This document shows, in pieces, positions 55,008 to 63,580 of a DNA stretch of 64,000 bases. The stretch's first letter is position 1. Every line of letters begins with the position of its first letter. The notes beneath the pieces were generated by a model, which searched no databases, was not told the DNA's origin, and worked only from the letters and a program-made list of their open reading frames with translations. Both the position numbers and the translations under genes were made by a program. The stretch spans positions 496,001 to 560,000 of the forward strand of contig JANQRF010000002.1 of assembly GCA_028289285.1 (NCBI GenBank), in the 5' to 3' direction. This DNA comes from Alphaproteobacteria bacterium. Its GTDB lineage: Bacteria; Pseudomonadota; Alphaproteobacteria; Micavibrionales; Micavibrionaceae.

Positions 55008-56158
55008 GCGAGCAGGCGCTTCATATCTGTATTATCGCAGCTGAACCATCCGGGGATGCGCTTGGCGCGCATGTGATACGGGCGATCAAAGTGCAAAGCA
55101 ATGTACCCGTCACTTTTTCTGGGCTGGGTGGGCCGCTGATGCAAGAAGAGGGGCTAGAGAGCCTGTTTGATATCAGCGATCTGGCCGTGATGGGGCTTGC
55201 GGAAGTGCTTCCTAAGTTAAAGTTTATTCTTAAAAAAATAAAACAAACATCTGATTTTATTGTAAATAATAACCCTAACATTCTCCTGACAATTGATGCC
55301 CCCGATTTTTGTTTCCGGGTGCAAAAACGTATCCGGGGCAAGGCCGATCCAGCGCACCAGCCGAAACAAATTCATATGGTGGCGCCGACAGTCTGGGCGT
55401 GGCGACCGGGCCGGGCGAAAAAGATTTCTGGATTTCTGGACGGGCTGATTTGCCTGTTTGATTTTGAACCGCCTTATTTTGAAAAGGAAGGCTTGAAGGC
55501 TGTCTCTATCGGTCATCCGGTTGTTGAAAGCGGTGCGCTTGAAGCTGATGGAGAGGCGTTCAAAAACAGGCACGGCATTGAAGGTCAGACACTTGGCCTG
55601 TTCTTTGGCTCCCGGCGCGGGGAGATCAAGCGGCACGCGGATGTGATCGCCCAGACGGCTGCGGCCTTCCCGGATGCGCATCTGATAGTCCCGACTTTGC
55701 CGCATCTGGAGCCCTCCATTCGCAATGCGCTTTTGGATTTGCCGAATGCAGTGACGTTTACAATCGATCCGGCGGAGAAATGGGACGCGTTTAAAGCCTG
55801 TGACGCGGCGCTTGCCGTTTCCGGGACGGTTGGGTTGGAGCTGGCCGTCTGCGGTGTGCCGCATATGATTTGCTACAGGATGAATGTTTTGACATATCAG
55901 ATTGCAAAGCGTCTGATTAAAACGCCTTATGCGCATCTGGCGAATATCATTTTAAAAGATGAAATCGTGCCCGAATTTATCCAGGATCGTTGCCAAGCCG
56001 AACTTATGAAACCAGTTTTAGAAAGTCTTTTAACCAATTCAGAAACAAAGCAAAAACAGCTTTCTGCTTTGGAGAATCTGGCGATAAAAATCGGGGCAGG
56101 CGAAGCGCAACGTCCGTCGGAAAAGGCGGCGGGGTTTGTTTTGTCCTTGTCATCCTGA
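55004..56158 (+). CDS. lpxB: Lipid A disaccharide synthase
   Basis: GT19 glycosyltransferase joining lipid X and UDP-diacylglucosamine. Signatures: IIAAEPSGDALGAHVIRAI near the N-terminus, MVAPTVWAWRPGRAKKI near 125, LFFGSRRGEIKRH near 197, and VSGTVGLELAVCGVPHMICY near 270. Length is 384 aa. The last codons (SLSS-stop) lie in the left arm of a palindromic repeat, so the native C-terminus may have been altered. Confidence 0.96.
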   Translation: MSEQALHICIIAAEPSGDALGAHVIRAIKVQSNVPVTFSGLGGPLMQEEGLESLFDISDLAVMGLAEVLPKLKFILKKIKQTSDFIVNNNPNILLTIDAPDFCFRVQKRIRGKADPAHQPKQIHMVAPTVWAWRPGRAKKISGFLDGLICLFDFEPPYFEKEGLKAVSIGHPVVESGALEADGEAFKNRHGIEGQTLGLFFGSRRGEIKRHADVIAQTAAAFPDAHLIVPTLPHLEPSIRNALLDLPNAVTFTIDPAEKWDAFKACDAALAVSGTVGLELAVCGVPHMICYRMNVLTYQIAKRLIKTPYAHLANIILKDEIVPEFIQDRCQAELMKPVLESLLTNSETKQKQLSALENLAIKIGAGEAQRPSEKAAGFVLSLSS

Positions 56159-56223
56159 GCGCAGCGAAGGATCTCATGCAAAAAAGGAAGGAGATCCTTC
56201 GGGCCAAGGCCCTCAGGATGACA
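56148..56223. repeat. Palindromic repeat unit at the lpxB stop
   Basis: A 76 bp imperfect palindrome with outer arms TGTCATCCTGAG and CTCAGGATGACA and inner arms around GAAGGATCTC and GAGATCCTTC. It contains the lpxB stop codon and ends 8 nt before the gltA stop on the other strand, so it may also act as a bidirectional transcription terminator. Confidence 0.8.
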
Positions 56224-56230
56224 GTTATTA

Positions 56231-57535
56231 TTAACCGCGTTTGGATATCTCAACATAATCCCGCTCTGCCGGACCTGTATAAAGCTGGCGCGGGCGGCCG
56301 ATCCGCAAGGACGGCTCTTCCATCATTTCTTTCCATTGGGATACCCAGCCAACTGTCCGGGAAACCGCAAAGAGCACAGTAAACATCGACACAGGAAAGC
56401 CCATCGCTTTGAGGATAATACCGGAATAAAAGTCGACATTCGGGAAGAGCTTGCGCTGTACGAAATAGTCATCTTCAAGGGCAATACGTTCCAGTTCCAT
56501 CGCAAGCTCAAGCTGCGGATCATCAATGCCAAGCTCTTCAAGTACCTCATGACAAGATTCACGCATAACTTCCGCGCGCGGATCAAAGTTTTTGTAAACC
56601 CGGTGACCAAAGCCCATGAGGCGGAATGGATCTTCCTTATCTTTAGCCTTTTCAATAAATTGCGGAATATTATCTTTGTGCCCAATCTGATCGAGCATTT
56701 CGAGCACGGACTGGTTCGCGCCGCCATGGCTTGGCCCCCAAAGGGACGCAATGCCGGCTGCAATACAGGCAAAGGGATTGGCCTGCGAGGAACCTGCCAG
56801 ACGCACGGTGGATGTTGAGGCGTTTTGTTCATGATCAGCATGCAGGATTAAAATCCGATCCATCGCCTTGGTCAAAACCGGGTTTACCTTGTATGGCTCT
56901 GCCGGAACACCAAAGCACATATAAAGAAAGTTTTCCGGATAGCTCAAATCATTGCGCGGATACATAAAAGGCTGGCCGATAGAATATTTGAGTGTCATGG
57001 CTGCCAGGGTCGGGATTTTGGCAATCAGGCGGTGGGCCGAGATTTCACGTTGGCGCGGGTCCCAGATATCCAGACTGTCATGATAAAAGGCGGACATCGC
57101 GCCAACCACACCGCACATGACGGCCATCGGGTGCGCATCGCGCCGGAAACCGCGATAGAAATAGTTCATCTGGTCATGCACCATCGTGTGATAGGTGATG
57201 TCATGGATGAATTTATCCAGCTGTGCCTGCGTTGGCAGATCACCATAAAGCAGAAGATAGCTGGCTTCCATGAAGGTGCTTTTGGCGGCGAGGTCTTTAA
57301 TATCATAGCCGCGATGCATGAGTATGCCTTTTTCGCCGTCAATATAAGTCAGGCGGGATTTGCAGCTGCCTGTGGCTGTAAAGCTGGGGTCAAGAGTAAA
57401 ATGCCCCATCTCGGCATTCAGTTTACGGATATCAATGCAGTGCGGTCCGTATGTGCCTTCGACGCGCGGCAGCTTACAGCTTTCGCCCGTTTGGTCATTG
57501 GTCAGGGTAAAGGTTTCTTCTGGTGTGTCGGTCAT
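56231..57535 (-). CDS. gltA: Citrate synthase
   Basis: First TCA-cycle enzyme. Type I citrate synthase, 434 aa from the ATG at 57535, which has AAGGA upstream; a longer frame to 57613 adds a low-complexity leader and is rejected. Catalytic His residues are in [20 protein letters not shown] and GPSHGGANQ, and [18 protein letters not shown] carries the next His and Arg; catalytic Asp lies near residue 370. It is convergent with lpxB. Confidence 0.97.
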   Translation of the reverse strand: MTDTPEETFTLTNDQTGESCKLPRVEGTYGPHCIDIRKLNAEMGHFTLDPSFTATGSCKSRLTYIDGEKGILMHRGYDIKDLAAKSTFMEASYLLLYGDLPTQAQLDKFIHDITYHTMVHDQMNYFYRGFRRDAHPMAVMCGVVGAMSAFYHDSLDIWDPRQREISAHRLIAKIPTLAAMTLKYSIGQPFMYPRNDLSYPENFLYMCFGVPAEPYKVNPVLTKAMDRILILHADHEQNASTSTVRLAGSSQANPFACIAAGIASLWGPSHGGANQSVLEMLDQIGHKDNIPQFIEKAKDKEDPFRLMGFGHRVYKNFDPRAEVMRESCHEVLEELGIDDPQLELAMELERIALEDDYFVQRKLFPNVDFYSGIILKAMGFPVSMFTVLFAVSRTVGWVSQWKEMMEEPSLRIGRPRQLYTGPAERDYVEISKRG

Positions 57536-57945
57536 GGAAATATCCTTCGAAAGAAAAGGGAAGGGGAAGAGAAACGTGGATAAGAGTCTACTCCGATTTG
57601 CGCAGTGCGGCAATAGGGAGCGGCCATGCGGGCGCGTGTTGTGTCATTTCGAGGCGTATGCCGAGAAATCTCATGGAGCCGCGGGAGATTTCTCCGGTGC
57701 GTTGCACCGTTCGAAATGACATTCAAAGAAGCACGCAGCTTCATCTCCTTTACAAGATGGGTCTGCACGCGCAAAAGTCTGCGCAATTCTCTGGCCGGGG
57801 CGGTGTAATGGCCATGTTTATAAGCATTCATCGCGCTGCGTATTTTTCCGGTAGAGGTTTTCGGGCCGGTGGATTTGCGCCAGGGCTGTACACGCTTGCA
57901 CCGGGCGGCCTGTTTTTTGCGGGCTTCAGCGGTCCAGCGGGGCAT
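57532..57945 (-). CDS. Small orphan protein with repeat-derived C-terminus, 137 aa
   Basis: The first 75 residues are basic and contain [20 protein letters not shown], a motif of the widespread GPxTxxGKxxSxxNAxKHG small proteins of unknown function. The last 50-60 residues are read from an 80 bp palindromic repeat (57642-57721) and the gltA leader, so they are probably not native; the frame even overlaps the gltA start by 4 nt. The start overlaps the preceding gene by 20 nt, indicating an operon. Confidence 0.5.
   Translation of the reverse strand: MPRWTAEARKKQAARCKRVQPWRKSTGPKTSTGKIRSAMNAYKHGHYTAPARELRRLLRVQTHLVKEMKLRASLNVISNGATHRRNLPRLHEISRHTPRNDTTRARMAAPYCRTAQIGVDSYPRFSSPSLFFRRIFP
57642..57721. 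repeat. Palindromic repeat unit inside an ORF upstream of gltA
   Basis: An 80 bp unit with perfect outer arms TGTCATTTCGA and TCGAAATGACA, and inner arms GAGAAATCTC / GAGATTTCTC. It shares the TGTCAT...ATGACA ends with the unit at 56148 and lies within the 3' half of the 57945-57532 frame. Confidence 0.8.
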
Positions 57946-58363
57946 CGGGCCATCCGTTTTGTTCAGTTCGTTTTGCGGTTTTTTTATTTTTGCCCGCGCC
58001 GGCTTCCGTCTTATGTTTTTCCAGAAGGCGCCAGGTATTGATTGTGCTCAACATTTGGCGCTGTGCTTTTAACGCCATAAGGAATTTACCATCCGCGCAA
58101 TAGGCGTCTTTGGCGGTATTCAGATAAAAATCAAAAGTTGCTGCCAGAATACTGGCCTGCTGTGCCAAAGAGATACCGAATTCTTCTGGATCGCCCGTCT
58201 GTGCTTTGTCTTGCGTTTTACGCAGGGCCTCAACAATGGCTTTCAGCGTGACCTGTTCGTCCTGAATTTTCAGGTAATGTTTGAGATTGAGCGCCGCCAG
58301 CTCAAGTTTTTTAGCCGCCAGAAATTTATCCGCGCCGCCGCGGGGGGTGTCTACATCATCCAT
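57926..58363 (-). CDS. Hypothetical helical protein, 145 aa
   Basis: Not recognised. A soluble, mostly alpha-helical protein: FLAAKKLELAALNLKHYLKI then LKAIVEALRKTQDKAQ and LAQQASILAATFDFYLNTAK; Lys/Thr-rich C-terminus. It overlaps the next gene (57945) by 20 nt, and the pair may be a functional unit; the size and helical content recall small terminase-like or DNA-binding accessory proteins, but no assignment is made. The ATG follows a near-consensus promoter directly. Confidence 0.6.
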   Translation of the reverse strand: MDDVDTPRGGADKFLAAKKLELAALNLKHYLKIQDEQVTLKAIVEALRKTQDKAQTGDPEEFGISLAQQASILAATFDFYLNTAKDAYCADGKFLMALKAQRQMLSTINTWRLLEKHKTEAGAGKNKKTAKRTEQNGWPDAPLDR

Positions 58364-58368
58364 AGAAT

Positions 58369-58397
58369 AATATAGGATATTATTCCTATACTGTCAA
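58369..58397 (-). promoter_or_regulatory. Strong promoter of the 58363 gene (leaderless)
   Basis: On the minus strand TTGACA (58397-58392), exactly 17 nt, TATATT (58374-58369), then 5 nt to the ATG at 58363. Near-consensus sigma70 promoter with the start codon at the expected transcription start and no Shine-Dalgarno sequence. Confidence 0.7.
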
Positions 58398-58431
58398 GAG
58401 GAATCAGTAGGGAGAAGGAAGTAAAAGGTTA

Positions 58432-59823
58432 TTACAAAACGGCTTGCAATCGTTTACGGGTTTCCTCTTTACCCAGAATGGCCATGGCATGGAACAGGGA
58501 AGGGGATTTATCAGTTCCGGTCAGTGCGGCGCGCAGCGGCATCATAACTTTGCCGAGCTTGCCGTCTTTGTTGGCTTTCGCATAATCACGGCAGGCGGTT
58601 TCGATGCTCTCTGCTGAGAAATCTTCCAGCTCCTGCAAGATCTCTGCGAGAGCTTTGAGTGTTTCTTTGCCGTCTTCATCCAGATGTTTTTGGGCTTTTT
58701 CATCAAACGCGAACGGGGCGTCATTCAGATAAATCCGGGAATCCTCGACAAGCTGAACCAGCGTGTTACTCCGGCCTTTCAACTCATCCATGGCTTTGCT
58801 CAGACGTTCTTTATGAAGATCAGATAGGGGTTTGCAGGTAAAATCGTCCATCAACATGATCAAGCGGTCATTGTCTGCCTCTTTCATGTAATGGGCGTTG
58901 GTGGCATCGAGCTTGGCAAAATCAAATTTAGCCGCGGCCTTGTTGATGTTTTTGATGTCAAACCAGTCTATCGCCTGTTCCATGGAAATAATCTCGTCAT
59001 CGCCGTGGCTCCAGCCAAGGCGCATCAGGTAATTATTGACCCCTTCAGGCAGATAGCCCATCTGGCGGAGATCATCGATGCTTTGCGCGCCGTGACGTTT
59101 AGAGAGCTTGGCTCCATCCTGGCCGAGGATAAGCGGCATATGGGCATAGGTTGGTTTTTCCCAGCCAAGCGCGTCATAAATCACATTTTGCCGGAAGGTA
59201 TTATTCAGATGATCGTCACCACGAATAACATGCGTGACGCCCATATCATGATCGTCCACGACAACGGCCAGCATATAGGTCGGTGCGCCGTCGGCGCGTA
59301 AGAGTATAAAATCATCAAGCTGTTCATTTTGAACCGTGACCTCGCCCTGCACGGCATCCTGCACAGTCTGGGCGCCGTCCAGGGGCGCCTTAATGCGGAC
59401 CACAGGATGAACGCCGTCCGGCTTTGGCGCATCTTCAGGAACATCGCGCCAGCGGCGGTCATACCAGCTTTGGCGGCCTTCGGCGCGCGCGGTTTCACGC
59501 ATTTCCTCCAGCTCTTCCTGCGAACAGTAACATTCATAGGCGGCGCCTTTGGCCAGAAGCTCTTTAGCGACTTCGACATGGCGGGCCTGGTTTTCATGCT
59601 GAGAAACGGCATCATTGTCATAGTCCAGACCCATCCAGTGTAGAGAATTCATAATAACCAGTACCGCTTCTTCGGAATGGCGGGCACGGTCCGTATCTTC
59701 AATGCGCAGCAGGAACTGTCCGCCCGTGTGCTTTGCGTACAGGTAATTGAACAGCGCCGTGCGGGCATTGCCGATATGCATAAAACCGGTTGGAGAGGGC
59801 GGAAATCTTGTAACAATGCTCAT
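58432..59823 (-). CDS. gltX: Glutamyl-tRNA synthetase
   Basis: Class I synthetase. HIGH-type motif in PPSPTGFMHIGNARTALFN at residues 8-26, KMSKS-type KLSKRHG near 240. 463 aa, ending in the anticodon-binding helical domain. The order trpC-lexA-comEC-gltX-gltA is standard for alphaproteobacteria. It is divergent from comEC, with a hairpin pair between them. Confidence 0.97.
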   Translation of the reverse strand: MSIVTRFPPSPTGFMHIGNARTALFNYLYAKHTGGQFLLRIEDTDRARHSEEAVLVIMNSLHWMGLDYDNDAVSQHENQARHVEVAKELLAKGAAYECYCSQEELEEMRETARAEGRQSWYDRRWRDVPEDAPKPDGVHPVVRIKAPLDGAQTVQDAVQGEVTVQNEQLDDFILLRADGAPTYMLAVVVDDHDMGVTHVIRGDDHLNNTFRQNVIYDALGWEKPTYAHMPLILGQDGAKLSKRHGAQSIDDLRQMGYLPEGVNNYLMRLGWSHGDDEIISMEQAIDWFDIKNINKAAAKFDFAKLDATNAHYMKEADNDRLIMLMDDFTCKPLSDLHKERLSKAMDELKGRSNTLVQLVEDSRIYLNDAPFAFDEKAQKHLDEDGKETLKALAEILQELEDFSAESIETACRDYAKANKDGKLGKVMMPLRAALTGTDKSPSLFHAMAILGKEETRKRLQAVL

Positions 59824-59832
59824 CTTTAAATC

Positions 59833-59902
59833 TGCATTCCCCGCGCAAGCGGGGATCCTTTTTTGTTCTCTATTTAAGATTCCCGCTTTCGCGGGAAAAG
59901 CA
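59833..59902. repeat. Double-hairpin repeat unit between gltX and comEC
   Basis: Two hairpins in inverted orientation: CCCCGC-GCAA-GCGGGG (59839-59854) and TTCCCGC-TTTC-GCGGGAA (59880-59897). Read on opposite strands the two halves are alike (TGC..T.CCCGCG.AAGCGGG.ATC), and each has a GNRA-type tetraloop on one strand. Same design as the repeats flanking the GIY-YIG gene, without a gene inside. Confidence 0.75.
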
Positions 59903-59941
59903 AATAGGGAATAGTCTTTCCCTTTGAGGAGGTTTTATAGC

Positions 59942-62062
59942 GTGCAGGCCGCCACGGCAATACGGATTTTGGAAACGGTGCGCACAGAGGTGGCGCGCCA
60001 GGCGCCGTCTTTATTGCTCTGGGTCCCGGTCTGCCTAGGGCTTGGGATTATTTTCTATTTTCAGCTGAAAGTTGAACCACCGCTTTGGAGCGCCGTTCTC
60101 GGCCTTGGTGTATGGGCTGGCCTGTCATTATTGATTTGGAGAGGAGAGCCTGAAGCGGACAGGCGGCGGGCCTTGTTATCCGGTGTGTTTCTAATAGGTC
60201 TGATTGCGCTTGGGTTTGGACTGGCGCAAGGACGGACAGAGCGCGTTTATACACCAATGCTCGCCAAAGCGCTTGGGCCCGTGTTTGTGGAAGGCACGGT
60301 GGTGGCGCTTGAGCCCAAGGAAAAAGGGCAGGGCAGCCGGGTCATTCTTAAAGATCTGAAGATTGAAAAATTGGCGCCCGAAGACACGCCGCGGCGCATT
60401 CGTCTTTTACTGCGCGACGATAAAGACATTCAGGCCGGAGACAGGGTTAAAGGATTAGCGCGGCTGAATGCGCCTTCCGGCCCGGTGCGCCCGGGCGCGT
60501 TTGATTTTCAGCGTCATGCTTTTTTTCAGGGGCTTGGCGCGGTCGGGTTTTTCTTCCGCCCGCCGGAGATATTGGATAGTCAGCCGTCACAGCTTTCTTA
60601 TATTTTTGAATATATGCGCAGCCATATTGTCGGCGATGTCAGGGATCATGTGGCCCGGCCTTATGATGCGGTAGTCATCGCGCTTTTGACCGGGCAGCGG
60701 CAGGGCATTCGCGATGAAGATAAAGAAGCGATGCGCGAATCCGGTCTTGCGCATTTACTCGCCATTTCAGGCCTGCATGTCGGGATGGTGGCAGGCGCTG
60801 TGTTCTTTTTTCTGCGCCTGGCTCTGGCAGCGATACCATCCATTGCCTTAAATTATCCGATCAAGAAATGGGCGGCTGCGGCGGCTTTGATTGGCGCAGC
60901 CTATTATACATTTGTGGTTGGCGCGGCCATTCCGGCGCAGCGGGCCCTGATGATGACAGGACTTGTCTTGATTGCGATTATGGTCGACCGGTCGCCCTTT
61001 TCACTTCGTCTGGTTGCGATTGCCGCGAGCGTTATTTTACTTCTGACCCCCGAAGCGCTGATGGGGGTGAGTTTCCAGATGTCCTTTGCGGCAGTGGTGT
61101 GCCTGATCGCGTTTTACGAATGGGCGCGGCCCTGGTGGTCGGCCATGTATAGCCGGGCCGGGATCAGCCGCCGGGTCTTCATGTATTTTTTGGGTGTAAC
61201 CGCTACAACCGTTATTGCAGGTTTTGCGACCGGGTTATTTGCGCTCTATCACTTCCAGCAATTTGCATCTTATAGCGTGCTGTCCAATATCATCGCCGTA
61301 CCGATTGTCGGGTTTATCGTGATGCCTGCGGCGGTTGCGTATTATCTTCTGACGCTGATCGGGCTGGAAGGGCCTGCGCTTAATGTCATGGAGTGGGGCG
61401 TTGGATGGGTTTTAGCCACCGCACACTGGACAGCAAATTTAGAGGGTGCCGTGTTGCGCGTTGCTGCCTGGCCGCCTGCGGCGTTTGCGCTGATCGTTGC
61501 AGGAAGCCTGTTTATGATTCTCTGGGCAGGGCGCGGTAAATGGCTTGGGCTGCTACCCGTTCTGATCGGGCTTGTCCTGATCCCGCTGCACCACCAGCCC
61601 GATATTCTGATCGGCGAAGATGTGAAGCTGATCGGGGTAAAGGCACAAGAAAGTAATATGCTCAGCCTGTCCTCCCGCCGCGCCGCGCGCTATACGGCAG
61701 AAAACTGGATGCGTCTGAGCGGTCTGGAAGGCCAGAAACCAGACATCTGGCCAAGAAGCGGGCGCGATGAAATAAGCGGTTTGAATTGTGATCCGCAAGG
61801 CTGCCGGTTGGAGCGGGCAGGCGTGCTCATTTCTTTTCCGCGCAGTGAAACGATTATCGATGAAGAATGTTTGTGGGCTGATCTTGTCATTGCACCGTTC
61901 CCGGTGTCACAGGAAAGCTGCAAAGAGTCTTACATTTATGATTTGTTTGATGCTAAACGAAACGGCACTGCTTCCGTATTTTTAAACGCAAATAATTTTT
62001 CTTTTATCACGGATCGTGGCAAACGCGGCCAAAGGCTGTGGACGCGTTATGCGCTTCAGTGA
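59942..62062 (+). CDS. comEC: ComEC/Rec2 family DNA uptake channel protein
   Basis: Polytopic membrane protein of the competence family. N-terminal DUF4131-like OB region (about 90-190), then the competence domain with LLAISGLHVGMVAGAVFFFL near 285, AIPAQRALMMTG and VSFQMSFAAVVCLIAFYEW. The C-terminal part lacks the HxHxDH metallo-beta-lactamase motif. The GTG at 59942 is preferred over the upstream TTG because GAGGAGG lies 9 nt before it; 706 aa. It ends 7 nt inside convergent lexA. Confidence 0.9.
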   Translation: MQAATAIRILETVRTEVARQAPSLLLWVPVCLGLGIIFYFQLKVEPPLWSAVLGLGVWAGLSLLIWRGEPEADRRRALLSGVFLIGLIALGFGLAQGRTERVYTPMLAKALGPVFVEGTVVALEPKEKGQGSRVILKDLKIEKLAPEDTPRRIRLLLRDDKDIQAGDRVKGLARLNAPSGPVRPGAFDFQRHAFFQGLGAVGFFFRPPEILDSQPSQLSYIFEYMRSHIVGDVRDHVARPYDAVVIALLTGQRQGIRDEDKEAMRESGLAHLLAISGLHVGMVAGAVFFFLRLALAAIPSIALNYPIKKWAAAAALIGAAYYTFVVGAAIPAQRALMMTGLVLIAIMVDRSPFSLRLVAIAASVILLLTPEALMGVSFQMSFAAVVCLIAFYEWARPWWSAMYSRAGISRRVFMYFLGVTATTVIAGFATGLFALYHFQQFASYSVLSNIIAVPIVGFIVMPAAVAYYLLTLIGLEGPALNVMEWGVGWVLATAHWTANLEGAVLRVAAWPPAAFALIVAGSLFMILWAGRGKWLGLLPVLIGLVLIPLHHQPDILIGEDVKLIGVKAQESNMLSLSSRRAARYTAENWMRLSGLEGQKPDIWPRSGRDEISGLNCDPQGCRLERAGVLISFPRSETIIDEECLWADLVIAPFPVSQESCKESYIYDLFDAKRNGTASVFLNANNFSFITDRGKRGQRLWTRYALQ

Positions 62063-62715
62063 TAATTACGCATCAGGCTGACTAGGCGGCCCTGAACCTC
62101 CACCTGGTCTTCATCGAAAATCCGCGGTTCGTAATTGTTGTTTTCAGGAATAAGAACGGTTTTGCCTTTCTCGCGTTTAATCCGTTTGAGGGTTACTTCT
62201 TCCCCTTCGACAAGGGCAACAACGACACTGCCGTCCGGAGCATTGTCACATTTTTGGATAATCACGGTATCACCATCCTGAATGCCGATATTGACCATGG
62301 AATCACCTTCAACTTCGAGGGCGTAATGCTCTCCGCGCCCGAGCATGGTCGGCGGCAAATCAACATGATGTCCTTCATGGCGGATCGCTTCAATCGGTGT
62401 CCCAGCGGCAATACGTCCCAAAAGCGGTACACTTTGCATCGCAGAAATCGCAGCCGCACTTGGCATGTTGGCCGGAAGATCGGTTTTGGAAGATGTATAG
62501 CCTTCAGGGAGTTTTTTCACTTCCAGAGCGCGGGCCCGGTGAGGCAGGCGCTCCAGATAGCCACGCTCGACCAAAGCTGTAATCAGGCGGTGAATCCCTG
62601 ATTTGGATTTGAGATCCAGCGCTTCGCGCATTTCATCAAAAGACGGAGCAATTTCGCCGTCCGCCATGCGTTCATGGATGAAAATCAGTAACTCTTTTTG
62701 CTTCTTCGTTAGCAT
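62056..62715 (-). CDS. lexA: LexA repressor
   Basis: SOS-response repressor and self-cleaving protease. N-terminal winged helix (about 1-65), Ala104-Gly105 cleavage site in GRIAAGTP, catalytic Ser139 in EGDSMV and Lys177 in VTLKRI. From the ATG at 62715, with AAGGA upstream, it is 219 aa; the longer frame to 62751 is rejected. Its promoter region carries an alphaproteobacterial LexA box, so it is autoregulated. Confidence 0.97.
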   Translation of the reverse strand: MLTKKQKELLIFIHERMADGEIAPSFDEMREALDLKSKSGIHRLITALVERGYLERLPHRARALEVKKLPEGYTSSKTDLPANMPSAAAISAMQSVPLLGRIAAGTPIEAIRHEGHHVDLPPTMLGRGEHYALEVEGDSMVNIGIQDGDTVIIQKCDNAPDGSVVVALVEGEEVTLKRIKREKGKTVLIPENNNYEPRIFDEDQVEVQGRLVSLMRNYH

Positions 62716-62762
62716 CCCGAAAATCCTTCCGTATCTCGTAAAAACCGGCAAAATGCCTCTAT

Positions 62763-62801
62763 GTTCACTTTTGTTCTATATGTGTTCGTGCTTCGTGTCA
62801 A
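62763..62801 (-). promoter_or_regulatory. lexA promoter with LexA box
   Basis: GTTC-N7-GTTC at 62773-62787 (plus strand) is the alphaproteobacterial SOS box; a third GTTC lies at 62763. On the minus strand TTGACA (62801-62796), 15 nt, TATAGA (62780-62775) form the lexA promoter, with the box overlapping the -10. The -35 lies within the last codons of trpC. Confidence 0.75.
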
Positions 62802-63580
62802 GCGCTTTGAAGTAGATTTTTAACCGCCGCGCCGATATCGTCCTGGCGCATCAGGCTTTCCCCGACCAAAAAGGCCTGAAATCCGGCTTCAGTGAAGGTC
62901 TGGATATGACCTGCATTTTCAATACCGCTTTCAGCGATTTTCAGGATATGGCCCGGGATTTTCGTGACAAGGGCAAGACCCGTTTCCAAAGAGACCTCCA
63001 GTGTTTTCAGGTTACGGTTATTGACGCCGATCATATCCGGATTGAGGTCTAATGCCCGGTTCAGCTCATCTTCATCATGGATTTCAACCAATACATCCAT
63101 GCCAAGCTCTTTGGAGAGGTCGTATAATTCTCTGGCCTGTGTATCGTCGAGAGCGGCCATGATAAGCAGAATGCAATCCGCGTCCAGGGCCCGGCTTTCA
63201 TAGACCTGGTACGGGTCGAGCATGAAATCTTTACGCAGGACCGGCAGAGAAACTTCTTTGCGAATGTCCTGTAAATAGGAATCATGACCCTGAAAGTAAG
63301 GCTCATCGGTCAGAACGGACAGGCAGGCCGCACCCGCGCTTTCATAAACTGTGGCGATCTCAACTGGGTCAAAGTCTTCGCGGATGATGCCTTTGCTGGG
63401 GGAGGCTTTTTTGACTTCGGTAATCAGTGCAGAGCTTTTTTGCTTTAAAGCTGTTTGAAAAGAAAGAGCTGCAGGTTGATCTTCAATCTGTTTTTGAAGG
63501 TCAGCCAGGGGTGTTTGCGCCTTTTTGATCTTAATATGCGCCTGTTTATCGGTGCAGATTTTTTCTAAAACCGTATTCAT
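62798..63580 (-). CDS. trpC: Indole-3-glycerol phosphate synthase
   Basis: Fourth step of tryptophan synthesis; TIM-barrel monofunctional enzyme of 260 aa. Signatures: ALITEVKKASPSKGIIREDF near residue 50, VLRKDFMLDPYQVYESRA near 115, IGVNNRNLKTLEV near 183, and IAESGIEN near 213. It overlaps trpD by 4 nt. The usual moaC and moeA genes do not follow; lexA does. Confidence 0.97.
   Translation of the reverse strand: MNTVLEKICTDKQAHIKIKKAQTPLADLQKQIEDQPAALSFQTALKQKSSALITEVKKASPSKGIIREDFDPVEIATVYESAGAACLSVLTDEPYFQGHDSYLQDIRKEVSLPVLRKDFMLDPYQVYESRALDADCILLIMAALDDTQARELYDLSKELGMDVLVEIHDEDELNRALDLNPDMIGVNNRNLKTLEVSLETGLALVTKIPGHILKIAESGIENAGHIQTFTEAGFQAFLVGESLMRQDDIGAAVKNLLQSA

Noticed and set aside
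57523..58041. Plus-strand frame of 172 codons opposite the orphan pair upstream of gltA
   Set aside because: Low-complexity translation passing through the palindromic repeat, antisense to two frames that have a promoter and operon structure.
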